Assembly (NCBI GenBank): GCA_023426935.1
Contig: JAEZBR010000009.1
Location: 1 to 33,108 of the forward strand
DNA: 33,108 nt
Direction: 5' to 3'
Source: Bacillota bacterium
GTDB lineage: Bacteria > Bacillota_I > Bacilli_A > Erysipelotrichales > Erysipelotrichaceae
Shown: positions 7,943 to 16,281 of the stretch, piece after piece
Numbering within the stretch: the first letter of the stretch is position 1
Layout of the letters: each line of letters opens with the position of its first letter
Program-made: the position numbers and the translations under genes
The notes under the pieces: generated by a model
Seen by the model: the letters and a program-made list of their open reading frames with translations, nothing else
Told to the model about the DNA's origin: nothing
The model's database searches: none

Positions 7943-9163
7943 ATGAACGAAATCTATCACCTAATATTTAATAACAAGTACAAAAATGTGGAAGCGCAGA
8001 TTAATTTTGCTTTACCGGTCAATTTAGAAACAATCTCCGTTTTGAATATTTTGGGTCGGATGTTATGCGATCGCTGCCTTTGTTTCCCTTCGAAAAGAGA
8101 AATGCAAGCGCAATGCGACAAGTTATTCGGCGCCGATCTTCGATATGGGGTTAGGATCTACGGTAATTATACGGTTCTGATGATCAGACTGGAATGCTTA
8201 GCCCAAGCCTATGTACCAACGGATATTTGGACTCAACAATTAGCGTTTCTTCACGAAATAATCTATCAGCCTTTATTGAATGAAGAAAGTTTTAAGGAAG
8301 CAAAGAAGTTGCAATTGGAAGCAATAAAACGTAAGAATGATCAACCGATCGAATATGCTATAAATCAATTATTATCTAACGGAGCGAAAGGAAATTCTTT
8401 GGCTTACAGTAAAGACGGTGATTACCAATTAGTCTCAAAACTTTGCCTTAAACAAATACAAAAGGTCTACCAAAGTCTTTTTACCGGTTCGATTGATATG
8501 TTTCTGGAAGGTGATTTCGCATCAACAAAAGCTAGGGATTTACTTAAGCAGTACTTTCCCTTCGAAAAGAAAGAATTAGGCTCAGTTCCTTTTTTGTTAT
8601 CCAGACATGAATTCAACGAAATTAAACATCAGCGGGAAATTCCTCAAACAATCTTAACTGAATTATATCGAACCGATACTTTGATTACTTCTGAACAGTA
8701 TCCGGCCTTTGTCATTCTTAATGCGTTATTGGGAGGCTTTCCGGTCTCGTTATTATTTGAAGAAATCCGGGAAAAGAATAGTTTATGTTATTCCATTAAT
8801 TCCTTGATTGCTCCTTACCAAGGAGGTCTAGTTATCCTGACCGCAATTTCTTTGGATAAATTATCTAAGGTTGAAGAATTGATTCAAGTGCAACTTGAAC
8901 GGATAATTGCCGGTGATTTTTCCGAAGAACTTTTGGCAACGATCAAGACGATGTATCAGAATTCATTGTTGACTTACGATGATACTTCCGAGGGCCTTTT
9001 AGCCAGAGCTTATGAGAATGTATTATGCGATTCTTCATCAAAACTAAAAGATGTTTTGAATCTAATCGCAAAAGTTACTAAAGATGAAGTCGTTGAACAA
9101 GCAAAGAAATTACAGTTACAATCCCGTTTTGTCTTAGAAGGAGTGTCTAATGGAGAAAATTGA
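7943..9163 (+). CDS. ymfF: M16-family peptidase-like protein YmfF (non-catalytic partner)
   Basis: Member of the insulinase-like M16 family, 406 residues. It lacks the HxxEH zinc motif: the region where it should lie reads ILGRMLCDRCLCFPSKREMQ. This is normal for YmfF, which pairs with the catalytic YmfH encoded next. The C-terminal half keeps M16 signatures such as ILNALLGGFPVSLLFEEIREKNSLCYSI, the substrate-facing segment that ends in the conserved R/Y region. Automated annotation links this pair to 5-aminopentanol modification of EF-P; I have no sequence evidence for that here. The ribosome binding site is AAGGAAA, and the gene overlaps ymfH by 14 nt, which suggests coupled translation and a heterodimer. 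Confidence 0.87.
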   Translation: MNEIYHLIFNNKYKNVEAQINFALPVNLETISVLNILGRMLCDRCLCFPSKREMQAQCDKLFGADLRYGVRIYGNYTVLMIRLECLAQAYVPTDIWTQQLAFLHEIIYQPLLNEESFKEAKKLQLEAIKRKNDQPIEYAINQLLSNGAKGNSLAYSKDGDYQLVSKLCLKQIQKVYQSLFTGSIDMFLEGDFASTKARDLLKQYFPFEKKELGSVPFLLSRHEFNEIKHQREIPQTILTELYRTDTLITSEQYPAFVILNALLGGFPVSLLFEEIREKNSLCYSINSLIAPYQGGLVILTAISLDKLSKVEELIQVQLERIIAGDFSEELLATIKTMYQNSLLTYDDTSEGLLARAYENVLCDSSSKLKDVLNLIAKVTKDEVVEQAKKLQLQSRFVLEGVSNGEN

Positions 9164-10445
9164 AAATAAAAGTTTTAAAGAAACATATTATAAGGAAATC
9201 CTGCCCAATGGTTTAACCGTTTATCTCTGGCGTAAACCGGGATTTCACATCTCCCGTTTTTTCTTTGCGACACCATACGGATCTTTAGATAATATCCAAA
9301 TTGATGACTCCGGAAAGCTAATTAAATTTCCGAATGGGATTGCCCACTTTCTCGAGCATAAAATGTTTGAGGATGAAGATTTGAATATCATGACTAAATA
9401 CACCGAATTAGGCAGCGATGTGAATGCATATACTTCTTATGAAGAAACGGTCTATTACTTTTCAACCCCTAATAAAGATATTCGTCAAGAACTAAATCTC
9501 TTATTGGATTTTGTCCAAAAATTGGTAATAGACGAAGCATCCGTCGAAAAAGAAAAGGGGATTATCGATCAGGAATTGGATATGTATCAGGAACAACCGG
9601 ATACTAGATTAGTCTTGGAAACGAATAAATCCTTATTCAGCGAATATCCTTATCGCAACGATATCGGAGGTACGGCCAAGGATGTAGCTTTGATCAATGC
9701 CGAAATGTTGAAGGAATGCCATGCCTTAAATTATCATCCTTCACGAATGATTTTGGTGGGAATTTGTGATCAGGATCCAGAAGAATTATTAAGTATCATT
9801 AAAGAAAATCAAGCCGGTAAACAATTCGCTAAATGTCCTAAATTAAAACGCATCAAGTATGCTGAACCTTTTAATGTTGCCAGAGAACGCATTGTCATTC
9901 CTTTGGAAGTAAATCAGCCAAAAGTATCCGTTGGATATAAGATTTTGGAACCGGAACTTAGCGGTAGAGAGTTAGCGAAAAAAGAATTGGCATGGCGGAT
10001 TATTTTAACCGCTCATTTTACTAGTCTGAATCCCGAGTATCAACAGTGGATCGATCAAGGTATCATCAACGGTTATTTCAACTACGACATTGATTTAGAT
10101 AACGGATATGGCAGTCTGATTTTTGTCGGAGAAGGAGAACCAGAGACCTTCCTGGAATTTATTCAAAAGGAAGTAAAGAAACTGACTAACGAACCTTTGT
10201 CGGATCAGCTTCTTGAGCAATTGAAGAATCGCAATTACGGGATTGCCGTCTCGCAATTCGATAATCCGGATGATTTAGGATCTTTCTTTGTGCGGCTATG
10301 TTTCAATGGCTTAGAGATTTTCGATTACTTATCGTTATTCGCGGAAATCGATCAAAGTTTCCTGCAAAAAGTATTGGAAACCACTGCTTTACCCCAACCA
10401 GCCTTAACAATTATTCAAAAACAGGATGATTCTGGCACAAAATAG
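9150..10445 (+). CDS. ymfH: M16-family zinc peptidase YmfH
   Basis: Catalytic M16 metallopeptidase, 431 residues. The zinc motif HFLEH is at residues 66-70 (His66, Glu69, His70), and the third ligand is probably Glu142 in IIDQELDMYQ, 72 residues on, close to the usual spacing. The N-terminal domain also has the conserved SDVNAYTSYEETVYYFS block, and the C-terminal domain follows the M16 fold. AAGGAG precedes the start (spacing about 7). It pairs with ymfF; cytosolic or membrane-facing location cannot be decided, since no signal peptide is seen. It ends the tightly packed run that begins at rnjB. Confidence 0.92.
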   Translation: MEKIENKSFKETYYKEILPNGLTVYLWRKPGFHISRFFFATPYGSLDNIQIDDSGKLIKFPNGIAHFLEHKMFEDEDLNIMTKYTELGSDVNAYTSYEETVYYFSTPNKDIRQELNLLLDFVQKLVIDEASVEKEKGIIDQELDMYQEQPDTRLVLETNKSLFSEYPYRNDIGGTAKDVALINAEMLKECHALNYHPSRMILVGICDQDPEELLSIIKENQAGKQFAKCPKLKRIKYAEPFNVARERIVIPLEVNQPKVSVGYKILEPELSGRELAKKELAWRIILTAHFTSLNPEYQQWIDQGIINGYFNYDIDLDNGYGSLIFVGEGEPETFLEFIQKEVKKLTNEPLSDQLLEQLKNRNYGIAVSQFDNPDDLGSFFVRLCFNGLEIFDYLSLFAEIDQSFLQKVLETTALPQPALTIIQKQDDSGTK

Positions 10446-10520
10446 GGACTAGTATTTTGAGATTAGTTGTATCCTTATACTAATAATTATGCTAAATTGT
10501 TAGTAGGGGGGAAGATATAT

Positions 10521-10874
10521 ATGCTAAGCTGCTGTACTTTGATCGGTTCTATTAAAGTTATGCCTAGAGAAGTAAAGGATGCTAAAGGAATAAAGCGGAT
10601 GATGCTTACTTTAGCGGTTGAAAGACCATTCCGTAATGTTGACGGAATAACGGAGATTGATGACTTTGAGGTCGAATTCTGGAAAGGTATCGCCGAAGAA
10701 ACTAAGGATCGCTGCAGCCCAGGAGCGGTTTTGGCAATCAAAGGACGTCTAGAAGTTCATCCGTTTCTTGATGAACAAATGAAAACGGTAAATAAAGTTG
10801 AAATTATCGCAGAAAATGTCGTTTTATTATCTTCAAGGATAATATCTACTGCTAAAGCCCAACATCTAATTTAA
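10521..10874 (+). CDS. Single-stranded DNA-binding protein-like OB-fold protein
   Basis: SSB-like protein of 117 residues. ATG 10521 is chosen over the in-frame upstream start at 10467 because a G-rich ribosome binding site (10506-10511) precedes it and the residues before it do not look like SSB. It has the SSB OB-fold blocks: strand 1 near TLIGSIKV, a middle part KRMMLTLAVERPFRNVDG, then FEVEFWKGIAEETKDRCSPG and VLAIKGRLEV. It ends about where the fold ends and lacks the acidic DDDIPF-type tip through which main SSBs recruit partners. It is therefore likely an accessory SSB rather than the replication protein. The 75 bases before the start carry several copies of TTAGT/ACTAA but no convincing promoter. 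Confidence 0.75.
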   Translation: MLSCCTLIGSIKVMPREVKDAKGIKRMMLTLAVERPFRNVDGITEIDDFEVEFWKGIAEETKDRCSPGAVLAIKGRLEVHPFLDEQMKTVNKVEIIAENVVLLSSRIISTAKAQHLI

Positions 10875-10900
10875 TTCTTTTCGATTGTTAGTATAAAGGT

Positions 10901-10906
10901 TATAAT
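10901..10906 (+). promoter_or_regulatory. Possible -10 box before thyA
   Basis: There is a perfect TATAAT 16 bases before the thyA start. No good -35 box lies at the right distance (only TTTTCG-like bases near 10878-10884), so this is a weak candidate. Confidence 0.4.
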
Positions 10907-10922
10907 TGTTTCAGGGTGAAAC

Positions 10923-11795
10923 ATGAAAGAATATTTAGATATTTGCCGATATGTCCTTGAAAACGGCACTAAACGTTTAGATAGAACCGGAACCGGGACA
11001 ATCTCGTGCTTTGGCTATCAGACCAGTTATGATCTTAAAAAGGGCTTTCCGTTATTAACAACCAAGAAAGTTCATTTTAAAAGTATTGCCTATGAATTGC
11101 TATGGTTTATTGCCGGAAGAACAGATTTAAGATATTTAGCTGAGAATAAGGTACGAATTTGGAATGAGTGGCCTTATCAGAAATATAAAAAATCGCTAGA
11201 TTACCAAGGCGAAACAATGGATCAGTTTCTCGATAGAGTTATGAGTGATGATGCTTTCTCGAAGACCTATGGCGATCTGGGACCGGTATATGGCCATCAG
11301 TGGCGTGATTTTGACGGGGTTGATCAATTAAGCGAACTGATGGAAGGATTAATTAAGAATCCTTTTTCGCGCCGCCATATCATTACCGCTTGGCATCCCG
11401 GTGAAAATGACAAAATGGCTTTAATGCCTTGTCATGCTTTAGTTCAATTTTATGTTTCCAGCGATCAAAAAGAATTATCCTTACAGTTATATCAGCGTAG
11501 TGCCGATCTTTTTCTGGGAGTTCCGTTTAATATTGCCTCGTATGCCTTGTTACTATTGATGATCTGCGAAGTAACCGGATATCAACCGAGTAAAATGGTG
11601 CATACTTTTGGGGATGTACATATTTATTTGGATCATATTGATAAAGTAAAGTTGCAGTTGGAAAGAACGCCTAGGCCATTACCGACTTTGACCTTTGCCC
11701 GCAAAATCGATAAGATCACTGATTTTAGGTATGAAGATTTCATTTTGGAAAATTACAATCCATATGATAAAATCTCGGGGAAGGTTTCGGTCTAA
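10923..11795 (+). CDS. thyA: Thymidylate synthase ThyA
   Basis: Converts dUMP to dTMP with methylene-tetrahydrofolate, producing dihydrofolate, which the next gene product reduces. It has 290 residues. The catalytic Cys170 lies in MPCHALVQFYV. Other signatures seen are the phosphate-binding RTGTGT near residue 21, QLYQRSADLFLGVPFNIASY, and HTFGDVHIYLDH. It is longer than the E. coli enzyme because of the insert in the small domain (roughly residues 85-125), as in Lactobacillus and Staphylococcus enzymes. The C-terminus ends GKVSV, the usual type of tail that closes over the active site. The stop overlaps the dfrA start by one base. Confidence 0.97.
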   Translation: MKEYLDICRYVLENGTKRLDRTGTGTISCFGYQTSYDLKKGFPLLTTKKVHFKSIAYELLWFIAGRTDLRYLAENKVRIWNEWPYQKYKKSLDYQGETMDQFLDRVMSDDAFSKTYGDLGPVYGHQWRDFDGVDQLSELMEGLIKNPFSRRHIITAWHPGENDKMALMPCHALVQFYVSSDQKELSLQLYQRSADLFLGVPFNIASYALLLLMICEVTGYQPSKMVHTFGDVHIYLDHIDKVKLQLERTPRPLPTLTFARKIDKITDFRYEDFILENYNPYDKISGKVSV

Positions 11796-12283
11796 TGTTA
11801 ACAATTATTGTGGCTATGGATCAGAAGAATGGCATTGGTTACCAAGGAAAACTGCCATGGCATCTAAAAAATGAATTAAAGCACTTTAAGGAAGTTACTT
11901 ATGGTCATCTGTTAATCATGGGGGAAACGACTTATAAAGGGATTGGAAAACCTTTACCTGGGCGCAAGATGTTGATAGCCACCAAAGATCCTTCTTATCA
12001 TCCTGAAGGGGTATTGATTACTGATGACCTTAAAACCACTTTAAAAAAATATGCGAAGATAGCTGATGAAGTTTTTATTTGCGGCGGCAAGAGTATCTAC
12101 GATCAAGCTATTCCTTATGCCAACCGCTTATTAATCAGTCGGATAAAAGGAGATTATTTAACCGATACTGATTTTCCTGACTATAATAAAGCTGAGTTTG
12201 AATTAATTAAAACTGAAGAACATGATGAATTCAAAGTTGAAGAATATCTAAGAAAAGGGGAGATACGATGCGCAAAGCAATGA
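11795..12283 (+). CDS. dfrA: Dihydrofolate reductase
   Basis: Reduces dihydrofolate to tetrahydrofolate with NADPH, closing the thymidylate cycle with ThyA. It has 162 residues, normal for the family. Seen are the N-terminal strand LTIIVAMD, the Met20-type loop with NGIGYQGKLPWHL, the acidic active-site residue Glu27 (Asp in E. coli, Glu in some Bacillus enzymes), the NADPH segment GKPLPGRKMLIAT, and FICGGKSIYDQAI near residue 105. It overlaps thyA by 1 nt and plsC by 16 nt, so translation is probably coupled. Confidence 0.96.
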   Translation: MLTIIVAMDQKNGIGYQGKLPWHLKNELKHFKEVTYGHLLIMGETTYKGIGKPLPGRKMLIATKDPSYHPEGVLITDDLKTTLKKYAKIADEVFICGGKSIYDQAIPYANRLLISRIKGDYLTDTDFPDYNKAEFELIKTEEHDEFKVEEYLRKGEIRCAKQ

Positions 12284-12963
12284 TGTGGGTTAAACTATTC
12301 TTTTACTTAATCCCAATGTGGATATCGGCGAAACGCTATCAAAATAAGAGCTTTGAAGAAACCTTTGCTAAATTAAAGCATTGGGCTAAGTTAGCGGTTA
12401 AGGCTTCTGGCGCCAAAGTCGAGGTCGAAGGTCTGGATAACCTGACGGAGCGAACTTGTTACTATGTCTCCAATCATGAAGGTTCTTTGGATCCTTTTAT
12501 CTTTATCGAATATATTCCTTATCCGACTAATCTAATCAGTAAAGTTGAGAATCTTCACGTTCCGATTATCGGTGCTTGGATGAAAGCACTGAAGATAATT
12601 ACTTTGGACCGAAAAGATATCCGCAGTTCGTTGCAGATGATCAAAGAAACTGCCGCCCAATTAGAAAGTGGAAGAAATGTTATCGTTTATCCGGAAGGAA
12701 CTAGATCTAAGGGATTAAAGACCGGTGAATTTAAAGCCGGATCGTTAAAACCGGCTCTGATGGCTAAAGTTCCAATCGTTCCCGTAACGATGATTAATAC
12801 CTACTTAATCGATACCGGGGGAAAAGCGGAATATCGCACGAAGATGATTTTCAGCAAGCCAATCGAATATGCGGAATTTTCCGAGATGGATACAATTGAA
12901 TTAACTGCTTTAGTTGAAAGTATTATCAAAAAAAATATTGAAGAAGGAGTAAAAACACTATGA
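12268..12963 (+). CDS. plsC: 1-acyl-sn-glycerol-3-phosphate acyltransferase
   Basis: Makes phosphatidic acid by adding the second acyl chain, at the membrane. It has 231 residues. The catalytic block NHEGSLD (HX4D) and the glycerophosphate-binding block YPEGTRS are both present. The N-terminus is hydrophobic and aromatic (KLFFYLIPMWI) and may anchor it. GGGGAG precedes the start, which sits inside the end of dfrA; the end overlaps pdp by 4 nt. Confidence 0.93.
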   Translation: MRKAMMWVKLFFYLIPMWISAKRYQNKSFEETFAKLKHWAKLAVKASGAKVEVEGLDNLTERTCYYVSNHEGSLDPFIFIEYIPYPTNLISKVENLHVPIIGAWMKALKIITLDRKDIRSSLQMIKETAAQLESGRNVIVYPEGTRSKGLKTGEFKAGSLKPALMAKVPIVPVTMINTYLIDTGGKAEYRTKMIFSKPIEYAEFSEMDTIELTALVESIIKKNIEEGVKTL

Positions 12964-14261
12964 GATTTGTTGATATTATTCAAAAGAAAAAAGAAGGACA
13001 GGCTTTAACTGAACAAGAGATTAATTATTGGATCGAAGGCTATGATTCCGGTCTAATCCCAGATTATCAGGTATCGGCCTTATGTATGGCGATCTGTTTT
13101 CAGGGTATGAATGAATTAGAGATTGCCCAGTTAACGATGGCGATGCGCGATAGCGGCGAAGTGATCGATCTTTCCGATATCAAAGGTATCAAAATTGATA
13201 AACATTCCACCGGTGGCGTTGGCGATAAAACTTCTTTAGCTTTAGTTCCGATGGTAGCCAGTTGTGGTGCCAAAGTCGCTAAGATGTCCGGCAGAGGTCT
13301 AGGACATACCGGAGGGACTTTAGATAAACTGGAGTCGATTAAAGGATTCAATGTTTTCTTAAATGAAGAACAGTTTCATAATCAGGTTAATGAGATCGGC
13401 TTAGCAATCATCGGACAGACGGCAGATATCGATCCGGCCGATAAGAAACTATATGCGTTAAGAGATGTTACCGGAACGGTTGAATCGATTCCCTTGATCG
13501 CTTCTAGCATCATGTCTAAAAAGTTAGCATCTGGTTCGGATACGATTTTATTAGATGTTAAATATGGCGATGGTGCGTTTATGCATACGCCGGAAAAAGC
13601 TGAGCATCTGGCTAAAACGATGATTGCGATCGGTAAACATTGCGGAAAAGATACGCGAGCCATGATTACCGATATGAATCAACCTTTAGGTAATGCGATC
13701 GGTAATGCTTTGGAAGTTAAAGAAGCAATCGCCACTTTACAGGGAAAAGGACCAAAAGACTTTACCGAACTATGTTTGAAGGCTGGCTCAATTATCTTAG
13801 TTCAGGCAAAGATTGCCGATAATTTTGTGGAAGCTAGAAAGATGTTGGAAGAAGTTATTCATAATGGCAAAGCCTTAGAAAAATTAAAAGCGATGGTTAA
13901 GGCTCAAGGCGGAGATGTTAACCAAATTGAACATCCGGAACTATTGCCAGAAGCTTCCCAGATTACGGAATTGAGAGCGAAGACATCAGGTTATTTAGAT
14001 AAACTGGCTGCTTTGAATTTAGGAACTTTAGCGATGCGCTTAGGAGCCGGCAGGGCAACTAAGGATGATAAGATTGATCCGGCCGTAGGAATCGTTCTAA
14101 ATCATAAAGTCGGTGATCAGATCAATAAGGACGATATCTTAGCTTATATTCATACGAATAAACCTTTATCGGCGGAATGGATAAAGGATTTCTACACGAC
14201 CTTTGTGATTCAGGAAAAACCAGTCAAAGCGGAACCTTTGATTTATAAGGTTATTGAATAA
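12960..14261 (+). CDS. pdp: Pyrimidine-nucleoside phosphorylase
   Basis: Splits uridine, thymidine or deoxyuridine into base and (deoxy)ribose-1-phosphate. It has 433 residues. The family signature is intact: KHSTGGVGDKTSLALVP (phosphate-binding), then SGRGLGHTGGTLDKLESI, and the block TGTVESIPLIASSIMSKKLA. The C-terminal domain includes GAGRATKDDKIDPAVG. The Firmicutes enzyme usually accepts both uridine and thymidine, so I use pdp rather than deoA; sequence alone does not settle this. With deoC and cdd in this window it forms a deoxypyrimidine breakdown route, though the three genes are spread through housekeeping runs. Confidence 0.94.
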   Translation: MRFVDIIQKKKEGQALTEQEINYWIEGYDSGLIPDYQVSALCMAICFQGMNELEIAQLTMAMRDSGEVIDLSDIKGIKIDKHSTGGVGDKTSLALVPMVASCGAKVAKMSGRGLGHTGGTLDKLESIKGFNVFLNEEQFHNQVNEIGLAIIGQTADIDPADKKLYALRDVTGTVESIPLIASSIMSKKLASGSDTILLDVKYGDGAFMHTPEKAEHLAKTMIAIGKHCGKDTRAMITDMNQPLGNAIGNALEVKEAIATLQGKGPKDFTELCLKAGSIILVQAKIADNFVEARKMLEEVIHNGKALEKLKAMVKAQGGDVNQIEHPELLPEASQITELRAKTSGYLDKLAALNLGTLAMRLGAGRATKDDKIDPAVGIVLNHKVGDQINKDDILAYIHTNKPLSAEWIKDFYTTFVIQEKPVKAEPLIYKVIE

Positions 14262-14264
14262 AAT

Positions 14265-15017
14265 ATGATGGAGTCCGAATTCATCATTACTATTGATCAG
14301 TTTCAAGGACCCCTTGATCTGATGCTACATTTGATCAAAGAAAAAAAACTCGATTTATTTAATTTAAATCTGAGTGTTTTAACTGATCAGTATGTAGCCT
14401 ATATTCGAACTATGGATCAGATGCATTTGGAAATTGCCAGTGAATATCTAACTGAAATGGCTGGTTTATTGGAATATAAAAGTAAAAAATTATTGCCTAG
14501 AGACAAATCGGAATTAGAAGACAATTATGAAGAAGATACTCGCGAAAAGCTAGTTAAACGTTTGATTGAATATCAAAAATTCAAAGAGGTTAGCGAACAG
14601 CTTCAGAAGCGCGGCGAGGAACGAAGTCAACAATTTGTTAAACCTGAAAGCAATATTGCGAATCAATGGCGCAAAGAACTAAATACCGAAGTTTTCAGCA
14701 ATGACGGAAACATGAGCGAATTATTGAAAGCGATGAATCAATGTATCCGCCGCTATCAGATAATGCAACCATTACCGATTCAGATTGCTCATAAGGAGAT
14801 TTCAGCAGAAGAACGTTCAATGCAACTAAAACAAGTTATGGCTGGTTTACCGGACACCTTCTATTTAGAAGATCTCTGTGCGGATTGTGCAGATGTCTAT
14901 TTAGTCATCGTAACATTCTTAGCGGTGCTGGATATGATTAAGACTGGAGATTTACTTGCAAAAGTAATTGACCAAAGAATTTATTTACGGCAAGGAGAAG
15001 GATATGGAACAAGCTAA
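14265..15017 (+). CDS. scpA: Segregation and condensation protein A
   Basis: Kleisin subunit of the SMC-ScpAB condensin. It has 250 residues. The N-terminal helical domain is clear (FQGPLDLMLHLIKEKKLDLF, then EYLTEMAGLLEYKSKKLLPR), followed by a charged coiled segment and a C-terminal winged helix that contacts SMC (from about residue 180, with FLAVLDMIKTGDLLAKV). ATG at 14265 or 14268 could be used; no strong ribosome binding site is seen, and reinitiation after pdp, three bases upstream, is likely. It overlaps scpB by 14 nt. Confidence 0.94.
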   Translation: MMESEFIITIDQFQGPLDLMLHLIKEKKLDLFNLNLSVLTDQYVAYIRTMDQMHLEIASEYLTEMAGLLEYKSKKLLPRDKSELEDNYEEDTREKLVKRLIEYQKFKEVSEQLQKRGEERSQQFVKPESNIANQWRKELNTEVFSNDGNMSELLKAMNQCIRRYQIMQPLPIQIAHKEISAEERSMQLKQVMAGLPDTFYLEDLCADCADVYLVIVTFLAVLDMIKTGDLLAKVIDQRIYLRQGEGYGTS

Positions 15018-15552
15018 AGAAGCGATTATCGAAGGAATTATTTTCATCGCCGGAGACGATGGGGTTACCTTAGATAAATTAGCGGAAGCTTTACAGCAGA
15101 GCGAAGATGCAACCAAAGAAATCTTGAAAGCGATGGAAAAATATTATGAAGAAGATCCTAAAAGAGGAATCGAATTAGTTTCTTATGGCGGAAAATATAA
15201 GTTTATTTCGAAAACCAATGTTAATCCTTATGCTCAGAAATTATTTGAAAATACTGATGTTATCAATTACTCTTCAGCAACTTTAGAAACTTTAGCAATT
15301 ATCGCTTATAAACAACCGATCACTCGTTCGCAGATTGAAGAGATCAGGGGAGTAAGCTGCGATATGATCATTAGAAAACTGATTGCCAGGGAACTTATCA
15401 AAGAAGTGGGACGAACCGATTCACCCGGAAGACCATTCTTATACGAAGTTACTCCGTCATTCTTGGATTCTTTTAAGCTTGGCAGTTTAAAAGATTTACC
15501 GAAATTACCGGACTTTGAAAAACCAGCGGCGGAAAAGGATCTTTTCGAATAA
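15004..15552 (+). CDS. scpB: Segregation and condensation protein B
   Basis: Winged-helix partner of ScpA in condensin. ATG 15004 follows AAGGAGAAGG (14992-15001) and yields 182 residues beginning MEQAKEAIIEGIIFIAGDDG, which matches the family start; the longer frame from 14968 does not. Two winged-helix domains are visible: one with FIAGDDGVTLDKLAEAL, the other with TLETLAIIAYKQPITRSQIE and RGVSCDMIIRKL. The usual GRPFLYEVT segment is near residue 155. The stop is directly followed by the rluB start. Confidence 0.94.
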   Translation: MEQAKEAIIEGIIFIAGDDGVTLDKLAEALQQSEDATKEILKAMEKYYEEDPKRGIELVSYGGKYKFISKTNVNPYAQKLFENTDVINYSSATLETLAIIAYKQPITRSQIEEIRGVSCDMIIRKLIARELIKEVGRTDSPGRPFLYEVTPSFLDSFKLGSLKDLPKLPDFEKPAAEKDLFE

Positions 15553-16281
15553 ATGGAACGTTTACAAAAAGTTATCGCCAAAGCCGGAATCACATCCCGT
15601 CGCAAAGCTGAAGAACTGATTAAGGAAGGAAAAGTTAAAGTTAACGGAATCGTTGTCGATACCTTAGGAACAAAAGTAAGTCCCGATGATGATATCGAAG
15701 TTTTTAACACGTTAGTCCATGATGAAAATAAAGTATATTATGTTCTAAATAAGCCAACCAGGTATCTTTGTACTTTAAACGATCAATTGCATCGCCATAC
15801 GGTCAAAGAATTGATTGATACGGAATTAAGAATTTATCCGATCGGAAGATTGGATTATAATTCTTCCGGCGTTTTACTTATGACAAATGACGGTGAATTT
15901 GCGAATCTAATGATGCATCCCCGTTATGGAATTTCCAAAGATTACGAAGTGTGGGTAAAAGGTGAATTAACCCCAAGCCAGATTAAAATGATTAATAAGG
16001 GATTAGTGCTTGAAGATGGCACGGCTTTTGCACAGGCTCAGATTAAAGTTATCAGCAGTGAACAAGCTAAGACTTTCTTTATGATTACCCTTCATGAAGG
16101 AAAGAATCGCGAGATTCGAAAAATGATGGAACATTTTAATTTAGAAGTAATCGCTTTGCATCGCAAAAGATACGGTACAATCACCGATCAAGGATTAAGA
16201 ATCGGTAAAGCTAGAAAATTGAAACCGACAGAGGTTAAGCAGTTAAGAGATCTAGCCTTAAAAGGTACTAATAATGCGTAA
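15553..16281 (+). CDS. rluB: 23S rRNA pseudouridine synthase, RluB family
   Basis: Makes a pseudouridine in 23S rRNA (position 2605 in E. coli numbering for RluB). It has 242 residues. An N-terminal S4 RNA-binding domain (ERLQKVIAKAGITSRRKAEE) leads to the RsuA-type catalytic domain; the catalytic Asp is in IGRLDYNSSGVLLMTNDGEF. The C-terminal HEGKNREIRKMMEHF block is also conserved. The ATG directly follows the scpB stop with no gap, with AAGGAT 11 bases upstream. The scpA-scpB-rluB order is common in Firmicutes. RluB against other RsuA-family members is decided mainly by context. Confidence 0.92.
   Translation: MERLQKVIAKAGITSRRKAEELIKEGKVKVNGIVVDTLGTKVSPDDDIEVFNTLVHDENKVYYVLNKPTRYLCTLNDQLHRHTVKELIDTELRIYPIGRLDYNSSGVLLMTNDGEFANLMMHPRYGISKDYEVWVKGELTPSQIKMINKGLVLEDGTAFAQAQIKVISSEQAKTFFMITLHEGKNREIRKMMEHFNLEVIALHRKRYGTITDQGLRIGKARKLKPTEVKQLRDLALKGTNNA

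Noticed and set aside
10446..10520. Promoter upstream of the SSB-like gene (TTGAGA, TTGTAT, TATACT, TATGCT candidates)
   Set aside because: No pair of boxes has a 16-18 base spacer, so I could not support a specific promoter.
15306..15710. 134-codon minus-strand ORF across scpB and rluB
   Set aside because: It spans the junction of two conserved + strand genes, with no binding site or recognisable motif.
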